Shown one piece after another: positions 9,106 to 17,503 of a DNA stretch of 64,000 bases. Location of the stretch: assembly GCF_000725495.1 (NCBI RefSeq), contig NZ_KL647039.1, positions 272,287 to 336,286 on the forward strand, given 5' to 3'. A program made the translations under genes and the position numbers. The notes under the pieces were generated by a model. It was given only the letters and a program-made list of their open reading frames with translations, ran no database searches and was not told the DNA's origin. Each line of letters begins with the position of its first letter. The first letter of the stretch is position 1. This DNA comes from Streptomyces aureus (GTDB taxonomy: Bacteria > Actinomycetota > Actinomycetes > Streptomycetales > Streptomycetaceae).

Positions 9106-10137
9106 ATGGAGCGCGTACGTGATGTCAGTCAACTTCCGAAGGCCCATCTGCACCTGCATTTCACCGGGTCGATGCGGCCCGGCACCGTGCTGGAGCTCGC
9201 CGACAAGTACGGCGTGCGGCTGCCCGAAACACTGACCGAGGCGCTGACCAGCGGGGAGCCGCCGAGGCTCCGGGCGACCGACGAGCGCGGCTGGTTCCGC
9301 TTCCAGCGCCTGTACGACGCCGCGCGATCCTGCCTGAGAGAGCCCGAGGACATCCAGCGCCTGGTCCGCGAGGCCGCCGAGGAGGACCTGAAGGACGGCT
9401 CCGGCTGGCTGGAGATCCAGGTAGACCCGACGTCGTACGCGCCGCGCCTCGGCGGTCTGATCCCGGCGCTGGAGGTCATCCTGGACGCGGTCGAGTCGGC
9501 CGCCCGGGACACCGGCCTCGGCATGCGCGTCCTGGTGGCCGCCAACCGGATGAAGCACCCCCTGGACGCCCGCACGCTGGCCCGGCTCGCCGTCCGCTAC
9601 GCGGACCGCGGGATCGTCGGCTTCGGCCTCTCCAACGACGAGCGCCGGGGCATGGCCCGCGACTTCGACCGGGCCTTCGCCATCGCCCGCGAGGGCGGAC
9701 TGCTGTCCGCCCCGCACGGCGGCGAGCTGACCGGCCCCGCCTCGGTCCGCGACTGCCTGGACGACCTGCACGCCTCCCGGATCGGCCACGGCGTGCGGGC
9801 CGCCGAGGACCCCCGGCTGCTGAAGCGCCTCGCGGACCGCGGGGTGACCTGCGAGGTCTGTCCCGCCTCGAACGTCGCCCTCGGCGTCTACGAGAAGCAC
9901 GCCGATGTCCCCCTGCGCACTCTGTTCGAAGCCGGGGTGCCGATGGCCCTCGGCGCCGACGACCCGCTGCTGTTCGGGTCCCGGCTCGCCGCCCAGTACG
10001 AGATCGCCCGCCGCCACCACGCCTTCACCGACCAGGAACTGGCCGAACTGGCCCGGCAGTCGATCCGCGCCTCGGCCGCGCCCGAGAACGCCCGCGCGAA
10101 GCTGCTGGCCGGCGTCGACGACTGGCTGACCGCCTGA
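9106..10137 (+). CDS. add: adenosine deaminase
   Basis: 343 residues, the usual length. It hydrolyses adenosine or deoxyadenosine to inosine in purine salvage and needs one zinc. The metal and catalytic residues are all present: HLHLH at residues 14-18, His204 and Glu207 in SAPHGGEL, His228 in IGHGVRA, and Asp285-Asp286 in LGADDPLLF. The ATG at 9106 is preceded by AGGATC; an upstream extension in frame has no family similarity. Streptomyces carry several adenosine-deaminase-like paralogues, some acting on other bases or nucleoside-like compounds, so the substrate is inferred from the family. Confidence 0.9.
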   Translation: MERVRDVSQLPKAHLHLHFTGSMRPGTVLELADKYGVRLPETLTEALTSGEPPRLRATDERGWFRFQRLYDAARSCLREPEDIQRLVREAAEEDLKDGSGWLEIQVDPTSYAPRLGGLIPALEVILDAVESAARDTGLGMRVLVAANRMKHPLDARTLARLAVRYADRGIVGFGLSNDERRGMARDFDRAFAIAREGGLLSAPHGGELTGPASVRDCLDDLHASRIGHGVRAAEDPRLLKRLADRGVTCEVCPASNVALGVYEKHADVPLRTLFEAGVPMALGADDPLLFGSRLAAQYEIARRHHAFTDQELAELARQSIRASAAPENARAKLLAGVDDWLTA

Positions 10138-10171
10138 GGGCAGCCCGCCCCCGCCGGCCCCTCCGCCCTGC

Positions 10172-10873
10172 CTATCGCGCGTCGGCGGCCGCGGCGCCCG
10201 TGTCCCGGGGCGCGATCCCGGCCAGCAGGGTGCGGGCCAGCGCCGGGGCGAAGGTGTCCAGGGGCGGCGGCGTGCCCTCCTCGGTGGCGTCGTAGGCGAA
10301 GGCCCGCTGCGCACAGGCCCCGAGGAGCAGGGAGGCGGCCGCGTAGGTGTCGGCGTCCGGCTGGACGCGCCCGGCCCGCTGCTCCGCCAGCAGATAGGCG
10401 GCGACGCCCCGGATCGGCATGTGCGGCCCCGCGCCCATGGCCCGCACGGCGTCGTCGTGGCGGCGCTTGAGCTGCGGGTCCGCGTACAGCGAGGCGGCGA
10501 TCGGGAAGCTCTGTTCGTAGAAGAGCGCCGCCTGGCGGGCGATCTGAGTGAGGTTCTCCTCCAGGGAGTGCTCCCGCGGCTCGGCCGTCAGCCGCTCAAG
10601 GAGAGGGCCCAGCCGGGGCAGCCGCTCGTGGAGGACCCGGATGAACAGCTCCTCCTTGCTCGCGAAGTACTTGTAGAGCGCCGCCTCGGAGCAGCCGGCC
10701 GCCCTGGCGATCTCCTTGGTGGTGGTCCGGGAGAGGCCGAGCGTGAGCATGAGCTCGTGCGCCGCGTCGAGGATGCGGATCCGGGCCGGCTTCGACGGCT
10801 TCGACGGCTCGGACGGCGTGGCCTCTGTGGCCTCCGTGGCGGATTTCTGCTGTATGGGGCCCAAGGATTCCAT
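10172..10873 (-). CDS. TetR-family transcriptional regulator
   Basis: 233 residues. After a Glu/Pro/Ser/Lys-rich N-terminal leader of about 30 residues comes a typical TetR helix-turn-helix (ILDAAHELMLTLGLSRTTTK, then AAGCSEAALYKYFASKEELF). The remainder is a helical ligand-binding and dimerisation domain. It is divergent from an NAD(P)-binding reductase gene, and two perfect palindromes lie in the shared promoter region, so it most likely represses both itself and that gene. The ligand is unknown. Confidence 0.92.
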   Translation of the reverse strand: MESLGPIQQKSATEATEATPSEPSKPSKPARIRILDAAHELMLTLGLSRTTTKEIARAAGCSEAALYKYFASKEELFIRVLHERLPRLGPLLERLTAEPREHSLEENLTQIARQAALFYEQSFPIAASLYADPQLKRRHDDAVRAMGAGPHMPIRGVAAYLLAEQRAGRVQPDADTYAAASLLLGACAQRAFAYDATEEGTPPPLDTFAPALARTLLAGIAPRDTGAAAADAR

Positions 10874-10901
10874 GACCCGCCCTTTTGGGGTTGACGAGTG
10901 G

Positions 10902-10951
10902 GTGAGTACTTACTCACTCTAGAAGGAGCAGGGGTGAGTGAACACTCACCC
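10902..10951. promoter_or_regulatory. two palindromic operators in the TetR/reductase divergent promoter
   Basis: GTGAGTA-CT-TACTCAC at 10902-10917 and GGGTGAGTG-AA-CACTCACCC at 10932-10951 are both perfect inverted repeats and share the half-site GTGAGT. Their centres are 32 bases apart, about three helical turns, so two TetR dimers could sit on the same face. They begin 28 bases upstream of the TetR start. Binding is inferred from the palindromes and position. Confidence 0.8.
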
Positions 10952-11061
10952 ACCCGGACGGAAACCGGTCGAACGGAGGCCGGCCGGACGGACCGACGGC
11001 CTACCCGGCGTCCCGTCCTCCGTCCACCCCATCGCCCCTCTCATGCGTTGCGGAGCAGGTC

Positions 11062-11694
11062 ATGAAACTCACCGTTCTGGGTGCCACCGGAGGCATCGGC
11101 CAGGAGATCGTCCGCCAAGCCCTGGGCGCGGGCCACCAGGTCACCGCGGTCGTCCGCGATCCCGCGCGGCTCAGCGTCACGGGCGCGGGCCTGGAGGTCG
11201 TCCGCGCGGATCTCGCCGACCCGGGGCCGCTGCGCCCCGCCGTCGCGGGCCGGGACGCGGTCCTTTCCGGCCTCGGCGCGCGCAGCCGCAAGGACGCCGG
11301 GGTCGCGGCCCGGCTCACCCGTACGGTGCTGGCCGCCATGGAGGCGGAACAGACCCGGCGGCTGCTGGTCGTCAGCGCGGCCCCGGTCGGACCCGCCGCG
11401 CAGGACGACACACTTCTCGACCGCGCGATGCTGCGGCTGATCTCCGCGCTGCTGAAGGACGTCTACGCCGACCTTCGGGAGATGGAGGGCGCGCTGGCTG
11501 CCAGTGCCACGGACTGGACCGCGGTCCGGCCGCCCCGGCTCCAGGACAAGCCGCTGACCGGCTCGTACCGTACGGTCGTCGGAGGCTCCCCGCCCCGGGG
11601 CCGCTTCATCGCGCGCGCCGACGTGGCCCACGCGATGCTCGCGATGATCGACGATCCGGCGACCGTGAAGCAGGGGGTGGGGGTCGCCTACTAG
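11062..11694 (+). CDS. NAD(P)-binding reductase of the NmrA/biliverdin-reductase-B type
   Basis: 210 residues. An atypical short-chain reductase with an N-terminal dinucleotide-binding site (VLGATGGIGQE, residues 5-15) and a short Rossmann domain without the Tyr-x-x-x-Lys of classical short-chain dehydrogenases. Such proteins reduce flavins, quinones or similar substrates with NAD(P)H, or sense NAD(P). ATG at 11062 with GGAGCAGG upstream. It is the only gene reading right from the TetR promoter region, so it is probably induced when the repressor is released. It converges with murB 19 bases later. Confidence 0.82.
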   Translation: MKLTVLGATGGIGQEIVRQALGAGHQVTAVVRDPARLSVTGAGLEVVRADLADPGPLRPAVAGRDAVLSGLGARSRKDAGVAARLTRTVLAAMEAEQTRRLLVVSAAPVGPAAQDDTLLDRAMLRLISALLKDVYADLREMEGALAASATDWTAVRPPRLQDKPLTGSYRTVVGGSPPRGRFIARADVAHAMLAMIDDPATVKQGVGVAY

Positions 11695-11713
11695 GGCGCG
11701 CCCCTCAAGCCGC

Positions 11714-12769
11714 TCAGAGGCTCGCGTTCACCGTCACCGGCTCGTTGACGAGCGTGATCCCGAAGGCCTCGTGGACGCCGGCGACGACCTCGCGGGCCAG
11801 CGTGAGCAGGTCCTCGGTGGTCGCCGCGCCCCGGTTGGTCAGGGCGAGGGTGTGCTTGGTGGAGATACGGGCCGGGCCGGTGCCGTAGCCCTTGGTGAAG
11901 CCGGCCTTGTCGATGAGCCAGGCCGCGGAGGTCTTGGTGTGGCCGTCGCCCGCCGCGAACGCCGGGGGCACGGCCTCGGCGCCGAGCCGCTCCCGCACGC
12001 GCGCGTGGAACGCGGCGAACGCCTCGTCCGTGAGGATCGGGTTGGTGAAGAACGACCCGGCCGACCAGGTGTCGTGGTCCTCGGGGTCGAGCACCATGCC
12101 CTTCCCGGCACGCAGCTTGAGGACGGTCTCGCGGGCGGTGTCGAGGGGGACGCGGTCCCCGGCCTCCACACCGAGCGCACGGGCCGTCTCCGGGTACTTG
12201 AGCGGCGCCGACAGTCCCTGCGCGTCCTCCAGGCCGAAGCGCACCCGCAGCACCACATGGCGCTCGGGGTCGGCCTTGAAGCGGCTGTGGCGGTACGAGA
12301 ATGCGCACTCGGCGTTGGTCAGCGTGACCGTCTCGCGGGTCCTGCGGTCGTAGGCGACCACCTCGGTGATCGTCGACGACACCTCCTGGCCGTACGCGCC
12401 CACGTTCTGGATCGGCGTCGCACCGGCGGACCCGGGGATGCCGGCGAGGCACTCGATCCCGGCGAGCCCGGCCTCCACGGAGCGCGCGACCGCGTCGGTC
12501 CACACCTCGCCCGCGGCCAGTTCCAGGTTCGTGCCGTCGAGGGAGAAGCCCTTCGTGGCGATGCGCAGGGCGGTCCCGGCGAAGCCCTTGTCGCCGATGA
12601 CGAGGTTCGATCCGCCGCCGATGAGCAGCAGCGGCGTACCGGCGTCGTCGGCCTCGCGCACGGCGGCGATCACCTCGGCGTCGGTCGTGGCGGTGATCAG
12701 CCGGGCGGCCGGGCCACCGAGCCGGAAGGTGGTCAGCGGGGCGAGCGGGGCATCGTGGAGTTCCTGCAC
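11714..12769 (-). CDS. murB: UDP-N-acetylenolpyruvoylglucosamine reductase
   Basis: 351 residues. MurB reduces UDP-GlcNAc-enolpyruvate to UDP-MurNAc with NADPH and FAD in peptidoglycan precursor synthesis. The FAD-binding GGGSNL is at residues 51-56, with AGIPGSAGATPIQNVGAYG, the serine-containing WSAGSFFTNPI and the C-terminal NRGAATTEDLL region. The start is the GTG at 12769 giving MQELHDAPLAPLTTF, the family's normal beginning; sequence further upstream in frame is not conserved. It is a single-copy housekeeping gene here flanked by two TetR-controlled cassettes. Confidence 0.96.
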   Translation of the reverse strand: MQELHDAPLAPLTTFRLGGPAARLITATTDAEVIAAVREADDAGTPLLLIGGGSNLVIGDKGFAGTALRIATKGFSLDGTNLELAAGEVWTDAVARSVEAGLAGIECLAGIPGSAGATPIQNVGAYGQEVSSTITEVVAYDRRTRETVTLTNAECAFSYRHSRFKADPERHVVLRVRFGLEDAQGLSAPLKYPETARALGVEAGDRVPLDTARETVLKLRAGKGMVLDPEDHDTWSAGSFFTNPILTDEAFAAFHARVRERLGAEAVPPAFAAGDGHTKTSAAWLIDKAGFTKGYGTGPARISTKHTLALTNRGAATTEDLLTLAREVVAGVHEAFGITLVNEPVTVNASL

Positions 12770-12830
12770 GGGCCCAAGACTACGAGAAGGGGCGGGGAGG
12801 CCCGGCCACCGGTGCGCTCCGCGCATGCGG

Positions 12831-12857
12831 ACGGCCCCGCCGGTGGGGCGGGGCCGT
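12831..12857 (-). terminator. terminator after the MFS exporter gene
   Basis: An 11-base perfect stem ACGGCCCCGCC with a 5-base loop, about 85 bases beyond the MFS stop. The 12865-12935 stretch between them contains loosely repeated GTTCGTGTC-like units and no gene. Confidence 0.75.
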
Positions 12858-12940
12858 AGCGCGTTCCGTGATCCCTGGTCCGTGTTCTCGGTTCGTGTCT
12901 CCTGTTCGTGTCCGCTGTTCCGTGTCCCCTGTATCGCCCG

Positions 12941-14599
12941 TCAGCGGGAGGCGGCTTCCAGGGGAGCGGTTTCGAGCGGTGCGGTCTCCGGAGAGGCCGT
13001 CTTCGGGGAGGCCCCCGCGTCCACGTCCCGGGCGTGCTCCGGAGCCTCGGCCGTGGTGGCGCTCGTGACGCCCGTCGTGCGCCGGGCGGCCGGGATGACC
13101 AGGGCCGCGACGCCCGCGAGGGCCACGACGGAGGCGCCGACCACGAGCGCGGGCCGCAGTCCGTCCACGAAGGCCTGCCCGGACTCGTATCCGCCCTGGG
13201 CGGCGAAGATCGACGACATGATCGCGACACCGAGCGCGCCGCCCACCTCGCGCAGCGCGTTGTTGGCGCCCGAGGCGATGCCCTGCTCCTGCGGCCGGAC
13301 GCTGGACATGACCAGGTTGGCGGCCGGGGCGAAGTACAGCGCCATGCCGATACCGCTGATGATCAGAGCGGGCAGTTGAGCGCCGTACGAGGCGTGGGCG
13401 GTGGCCACGACGGCCATGTATCCGAGGCCGACGGCCTGGAGGAAGAGGCCCGTGGCGACGACCGGGCGGCCGCCGATGCGATCGGACAGGATGCCAGCGA
13501 TCGGCGCGACGAGCATCGGCATACCGGTCCAGGGGAGCATCCGCAGCCCCGCCTCGGTCGGCGAGTAGCCGAGCACGCCCTGCATGTACTGGCTGAGCAG
13601 GAAGATCGAGCCGAACATCCCGAGGAACATCAGCAGACTGGCCGCGTTGATCCCGGCGAAGGCGCGGGAGCGGAAGAGGCGCATCGGGAGCATCGGGTTC
13701 TTCGCCCGGGTGCCGTGGACGACGAAGCCGGCGAGGAGGACGCCGCCGGCGATCAGACCGGTCAGGACGAGCCCGCTGGTCCAGCCGTCGGAGGGCCCGC
13801 GGACCAGGCCGTAGACGATCCCGAAGAGGCCACCGCTGGCGAGCAGGGTGCCGGGGAAGTCGAGCCGGGCACCGGCTCCGAACGACTCGGACAGGCGCAG
13901 CCGGGCGAGCGGGAGCACCGCGAGACCGAGCGGGACGTTCAGCCAGAAGATCCAGTGCCAGGAGACGTGTTCGGTGAGACTGCCGCCGATGAGCGGTCCC
14001 GAGGCGACGGCGAGTCCGTTGACGGCGCCCCAGATCCCGTAGGCCATCCCCCGCTTGGCGACGGGAACCGCCGCCGTCAGCAGGGTCAGCGTCAGCGGCA
14101 TCATGATCGCGGCGCCGACGCCCTGGACGGCTCGGGCGGCGATCAGGGAGTCGATGCCGGGGGCCATGGCCGCGGCGGCGGAGGCGCCGGTGAAGACGGT
14201 CAGGCCGATCATGAAGAGCCTGCGGCGGCCGAACCGGTCACCGAGCGCGGCGCCGAACATCAGCAGGACGGCGAAGGTGAGCGTGTAGGCGCTCACGGTC
14301 CACTCCAGGTCGCCCAGCGCTCCTCCGAGATCCTTGCGGATGGAGGGCAGCGCGGTGGTGACGACGAGGTTGTCGAGGGCCGCCATGAATCCGGCGACGC
14401 TCGTGATGACGAGGGCCCAGGCGGCTCCGCCGCGCCGCGCGGCCGGTTGCTCGGTCTCGGGCGCCGATGCGTCCGGCACCACGTCCGGTGCGGCGCCCGG
14501 CGCCGCGTTCCGGGCGTCGCTCCGTGCGGCGTTCGGTGCCGCGTTCCCTGCGGCGTTCGGTGCCGCGTCCCGTGCTGTCTTTGCCGTCCGCTCGGACAT
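12941..14599 (-). CDS. MFS drug exporter, DHA2 (14-TM, EmrB/QacA) family
   Basis: 552 residues with about 14 hydrophobic spans. These proton-driven antiporters export drugs or natural products. Family motifs are visible: GFMAALDNLVVTTALPSI in the first span (DHA2 signature), GDRFGRRR (motif A), and AVASGPLIGGSL in span 5 (antiporter motif C). The first 55 residues are a low-complexity Ala/Asn/Pro repeat (NAAPNAA), and the tail carries ETAPLETAPLEA, so both ends are expanded by microrepeats. It lies downstream of a TetR gene on the same strand, with the same operator in front of both genes, so export is very probably induced by that repressor's ligand. Confidence 0.92.
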   Translation of the reverse strand: MSERTAKTARDAAPNAAGNAAPNAARSDARNAAPGAAPDVVPDASAPETEQPAARRGGAAWALVITSVAGFMAALDNLVVTTALPSIRKDLGGALGDLEWTVSAYTLTFAVLLMFGAALGDRFGRRRLFMIGLTVFTGASAAAAMAPGIDSLIAARAVQGVGAAIMMPLTLTLLTAAVPVAKRGMAYGIWGAVNGLAVASGPLIGGSLTEHVSWHWIFWLNVPLGLAVLPLARLRLSESFGAGARLDFPGTLLASGGLFGIVYGLVRGPSDGWTSGLVLTGLIAGGVLLAGFVVHGTRAKNPMLPMRLFRSRAFAGINAASLLMFLGMFGSIFLLSQYMQGVLGYSPTEAGLRMLPWTGMPMLVAPIAGILSDRIGGRPVVATGLFLQAVGLGYMAVVATAHASYGAQLPALIISGIGMALYFAPAANLVMSSVRPQEQGIASGANNALREVGGALGVAIMSSIFAAQGGYESGQAFVDGLRPALVVGASVVALAGVAALVIPAARRTTGVTSATTAEAPEHARDVDAGASPKTASPETAPLETAPLEAASR

Positions 14600-14641
14600 C
14601 GCTCCCCCAGAGTGATGCGTTCTACCGTTGATGGCGAGTTC

Positions 14642-14661
14642 GTTAGTTATTGATGACTAAC
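14642..14661. promoter_or_regulatory. TetR operator upstream of the MFS gene
   Basis: GTTAGT-N8-ACTAAC, 43 bases upstream of the MFS start. It has the same arms and spacing as the palindrome in front of the TetR gene at 15284-15303, and read on the opposite strand the two 8-base centres also agree at most positions. Confidence 0.85.
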
Positions 14662-14705
14662 TTTTGCGCCCATGAAAAGGCCGGGCCTCGGCCTTCTCCA
14701 TCGCC

Positions 14706-15275
14706 CTACTTCTCCAGCCGGCCGGTGACCCGGGCCGACGGGTAGAGCCCTTCCCAGACCCGGTGCTCGGGCGGAAATCCCATCGCCACCAGGCAGTTGA
14801 TGAGCATGCCGTACGCCATGAACGTCGTCGTCTCGTCCGCGTCGGCTCCGAGCGGCACGTGCACGGCGTCCCAGAGGCCCATCCAGCCGGCCCGGATCGT
14901 CTCGCCGAACTCGTGGTCGCCGGCCTCCTCGGCCGCCGCGGCCGCCACGTACGTCTGCATCTGCATGAGCAGCCGCTCCGGATGCTCCGCGATGACCTGC
15001 ACGTAGGCGTTCGCCATGGCACGCAGGGCCTCTTCGCCCTCCAGCCCCTCGGCGGCGCCGACCATGGTCTGCCGGGCGAGCTCCATGCAGCGCTCGGCGG
15101 CGGCCAGGAAGATCGCCTTCTTGCCCGGGAAGAGCCGGAAGAGATACGGCTGGGAGACGCCCACGCGCCGGGCGATCGCCTCGGTGGACGTGCCGTGATA
15201 GCCACCGCGGGCGAACTCGCTCATCGCCGCGCGAACGACGCTCTCGCGTCTCTCTTCCGCGCTCATCCTGACCAT
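14706..15275 (-). CDS. TetR-family regulator of the adjacent exporter
   Basis: 189 residues. The N-terminal helix-turn-helix is clear (VVRAAMSEFARGGYHGTSTE, then RRVGVSQPYLFRLFPGKKAI). The rest is a helical effector domain. Start at the ATG at 15275; an ATG three codons later would also serve. Matching 20-base operators lie 9 bases upstream of this gene and upstream of the exporter 106 bases downstream, so it should repress itself and the exporter. The effector is unknown, presumably a compound that the exporter removes. Confidence 0.93.
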   Translation of the reverse strand: MVRMSAEERRESVVRAAMSEFARGGYHGTSTEAIARRVGVSQPYLFRLFPGKKAIFLAAAERCMELARQTMVGAAEGLEGEEALRAMANAYVQVIAEHPERLLMQMQTYVAAAAAEEAGDHEFGETIRAGWMGLWDAVHVPLGADADETTTFMAYGMLINCLVAMGFPPEHRVWEGLYPSARVTGRLEK

Positions 15276-15283
15276 GCATCCAA

Positions 15284-15303
15284 GTTAGTACTCAATCACT
15301 AAC
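15284..15303. promoter_or_regulatory. TetR operator upstream of the regulator gene
   Basis: GTTAGT-N8-ACTAAC placed immediately upstream of the TetR start. Same arm sequence and spacing as the site at 14642-14661; the two were almost certainly recognised by the same protein. Confidence 0.85.
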
Positions 15304-15334
15304 TATGCAAGAGCTGGGGTGAGGGACGGAACGC

Positions 15335-15372
15335 GTGAGGGGCGCCCGTCCTCCAGGACGGGCGCCCCTCAC
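15335..15372 (-). terminator. terminator after the HadB-like gene
   Basis: An 18-base perfect stem with a nominal 2-base loop (effectively 4 or more), 15 bases beyond the stop of the HadB-like gene. It also insulates the TetR operator region on its other side. Confidence 0.85.
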
Positions 15373-15387
15373 CGGTGACCTCGGAGG

Positions 15388-15816
15388 TCAGGCCAGTCGT
15401 ACGACCGCGCGGGACATGCCCAGCACCTTCTGGCCGGCGCAGGTCGCGACCAGGTCGACGCGTACGGTGTTGTCGTCGAGCTTGGCGGCGACCTTGCCGC
15501 TGACCTCGACGGTGGCGCCCTTGTCGTCGTTCGGGACGACGACCGGCTTGGTGAAGCGGACGCCGTACTCGACGACCGCACCCGGGTCGCCGGCCCAGTC
15601 GGTCACCACACGGATCGCCTCGGCCATGGTGAACATGCCGTGCGCGATGACGTCGGGAAGGCCGACCTCGACCGCGAACTTCTCGTTCCAGTGGATCGGG
15701 TTGAAGTCCCCGGAGGCTCCCGCGTACTGCACGAGCGTGGCACGCGTCACGGAGAACGTCTGGGCCGGCAGCTCGGTGCCGACCTCGACGTCCGCGTAAG
15801 AGATCTTCGCCGCCAT
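15388..15816 (-). CDS. hadB: MaoC-like hot-dog dehydratase, HadB type
   Basis: 142 residues with a single hot-dog fold. The hydratase signature GDFNPIHWNEKFA carries the expected catalytic Asp37 and His42, followed by GLPDVIAHGMFTMAEA. In mycobacteria HadAB is the 3-hydroxyacyl-ACP dehydratase of long-chain fatty acid synthesis, with HadB catalytic. Here the gene starts one base after the HadA-like gene ends, so the pair is cotranscribed and presumably forms a heterodimer. The substrate chain length in Streptomyces cannot be told from sequence. Confidence 0.88.
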   Translation of the reverse strand: MAAKISYADVEVGTELPAQTFSVTRATLVQYAGASGDFNPIHWNEKFAVEVGLPDVIAHGMFTMAEAIRVVTDWAGDPGAVVEYGVRFTKPVVVPNDDKGATVEVSGKVAAKLDDNTVRVDLVATCAGQKVLGMSRAVVRLA

Positions 15817-15817
15817 G

Positions 15818-16270
15818 TCAGCCCACCTCCGCCGCGCGGGCCACGAGCTTCGTGACAGCCGTCACGACGTGCTCGCCCGCCTCGTCGTGGACCTCGCCAC
15901 GCACGTCCAGGATGTCGTTGCCCGCGAGGGACTTGATCGACTCGATGGTCGAGGTGACCGTGAGCCGGTCCCCGGCGCGCACCGGGCGGGTGTAGGCGAA
16001 CTTCTGGTCGCCGTGCACCACGCGGCTGTAGTCGAGGCCCAGTTGCGGGTCCTGGACGACCTGGCCCGCGGCCTTGAACGTGATGGCGAACACAAAGGTG
16101 GGCGGGGCGATCACGTCGGGGTGACCGAGAGCACGTGCGGCCTCGGGGTCCGTGTACGCAGGGTTGCCGTCCCCGACGGCCTCCGCGAACTCGCGGATCT
16201 TCTCCCGACCGACCTCGTAGGGGTCGGTGGGCGGGTAGGTCCGCCCCACGAAGGACTGGTCGAGCGCCAT
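15818..16270 (-). CDS. hadA: MaoC-like hot-dog protein, HadA type
   Basis: 150 residues from the ATG at 16270, which has AGGAGGT upstream. It starts MALDQSFVGRTYPPTDPYEV and holds AVGDGNPAYTDPEAARALGH and APPTFVFAITF, the pattern of the non-catalytic HadA partner (no His at the catalytic place). It probably stabilises HadB and shapes the acyl channel. The reading frame continues upstream without a stop but into repetitive sequence, so the ATG is preferred. Confidence 0.87.
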   Translation of the reverse strand: MALDQSFVGRTYPPTDPYEVGREKIREFAEAVGDGNPAYTDPEAARALGHPDVIAPPTFVFAITFKAAGQVVQDPQLGLDYSRVVHGDQKFAYTRPVRAGDRLTVTSTIESIKSLAGNDILDVRGEVHDEAGEHVVTAVTKLVARAAEVG

Positions 16271-16543
16271 GGGCTCGGCACCTCCTGATTGTCTTCGCCG
16301 GCCTGGTGTCCTGGCCGGCGTGTGTCTTGGCCGCGTATGCCTTGGCCGCGTCGCCTTGGCCGCGTGCGATGTCTTCGCCGTACCGGCTGTCACGGCCGGG
16401 CCGGCCGTCCTGGCCGTTCTGACCGTCCGGCCCTCTGGCGCTCTGGCCGTCGGGTCGTCCTGGTCGGACGGCTCATCTTCGCTCGAAAACGCCGGTCCGC
16501 CTATGACGACCGGTCCGCGCCGGACATCGGTTCCACAACGACG
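16271..16543. other. gene-free, repeat-rich spacer between hadA and rpmG
   Basis: No convincing gene. It contains three copies of CTTGGCCGCGT at 16326, 16341 and 16355 (spacing 15 and 14) and further looser CCGGCCGTCCTGG-like units. Because it is directly upstream of hadA it must also hold that operon's promoter, which I could not pinpoint. Confidence 0.5.
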
Positions 16544-16575
16544 CGAGGCCGCCCCCCGTGAGGGGGACGGCCTCG
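16544..16575 (-). terminator. terminator after rpmG
   Basis: Arms around CGAGGCCG and CGGCCTCG with an inner C5/G5 stem and a GTGA loop, about 15 bases beyond the rpmG stop. Confidence 0.8.
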
Positions 16576-16589
16576 TGTACGAGCCTGAA

Positions 16590-16754
16590 TTATCGCGTTT
16601 CGCGGTGCGCGGTGTGCGCGTTGCAACGCGGGCAGTGCTTCTTCATCTCCAGTCGGTCCGGGTTGTTACGCCGGTTCTTCTTGGTGATGTAGTTCCGCTC
16701 CTTGCACTCCACGCAGGCCAGCGTGATCTTCGGGCGGACGTCGGTGGCAGCCAC
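16590..16754 (-). CDS. rpmG: 50S ribosomal protein L33 (zinc-binding form)
   Basis: 54 residues from the GTG at 16754 with AGGAG upstream. It reads [20 protein letters not shown] and then [20 protein letters not shown] followed by PRC. Both Cys pairs (CVEC and CPRC) are intact, so this is the zinc-containing C+ form rather than a zinc-free paralogue. It lies just downstream of tRNA-Thr and tRNA-Met on the same strand, a cluster conserved in actinomycetes, and is probably cotranscribed with them. Confidence 0.96.
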   Translation of the reverse strand: MAATDVRPKITLACVECKERNYITKKNRRNNPDRLEMKKHCPRCNAHTAHRETR

Positions 16755-16841
16755 AGGAGTGCTCCTTGACGAACGGATGGGACATTAACGCATAGAAGAG
16801 TAGCCGATCGAAGGACCGACCCCACAATCGGCTACTGTCTG

Positions 16842-16914
16842 TAGCGGTGACCGGACTTGAACCGGTGACACAGCGATTATGAGCCGCTTGCTCTACCGAC
16901 TGAGCTACACCGCT
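16842..16914 (-). tRNA. tRNA-Met (anticodon CAT, elongator type)
   Basis: 73 bases. Acceptor AGCGGTG/CACCGCT is fully paired at position 1-72, so this is not the initiator. Anticodon loop in GGCTCATAATC carries CAT; T-arm is ACCGGTTCAAGTCCGGT. No encoded CCA. Confidence 0.94.
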
Positions 16915-16960
16915 GAGATGCGATCGGGCCCCGCCTTGCGACGGGAACCTTTCACACCAG

Positions 16961-17033
16961 AGCCCCAATACGGAATCGAACCGTAGACCTTCTCCTTACC
17001 ATGGAGACGCTCTGCCGACTGAGCTATTGGGGC
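16961..17033 (-). tRNA. tRNA-Thr (anticodon GGT)
   Basis: 73 bases. Acceptor GCCCCAA/TTGGGGC, D-arm AGCTCAGTCGGCAGAGC, anticodon arm TCTCCATGGTAAGGAGA with GGT in the loop, and T-arm TACGGTTCGATTCCGTA. Same strand as tRNA-Met and rpmG. Confidence 0.96.
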
Positions 17034-17503
17034 GAGCGATGAAGACATTACACGGTCCGCCGCCGATCGCCCAAATCCGTTTCGCGGCACCCGCCCGGGC
17101 CCGATCCCAGGCGTTTCCCCGCCCGTTCCCGGAAGCCGTCGGGCGCCCCTGGGGGCACGTGAATCACGGGCGGCGAGGTCCGCGCCGGCAGGCTGCGGAG
17201 GGGGCGCTGCCGGAGGCGGGGGGCGGTCCCTGCGGGGATCAGCCTCCGGGCGACGGCAGGGTCCCGCTGCGGCCCGGAGCAGGCCGGCTCCAGTCGGGTC
17301 CAAGACCCGGCCGTTCCTCGGTCGGCGGACAATCCAGGAGCCGGCCGCCCCCGGTCGGCCGGCGGGCCACGCCGGTACGACTATTGCGTTCCTCCCCGAC
17401 GTCGACGGGTCTCCGTCCTAGGCTCGACTCACGCTGCGTGATCTTGTGTCCCCACGCTCCGCAGTCGTCCCTCCCGCAGCCGCCCCCGAGCCACAGGAGC
17501 GCG
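17034..17503. other. gene-free divergent intergenic region
   Basis: About 470 bases between tRNA-Thr (reading left) and the amidohydrolase gene (reading right). It should contain the promoter of the tRNA-rpmG unit and that of the amidohydrolase. I see only GC-rich sequence with no convincing gene, repeat or palindrome. Confidence 0.5.
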
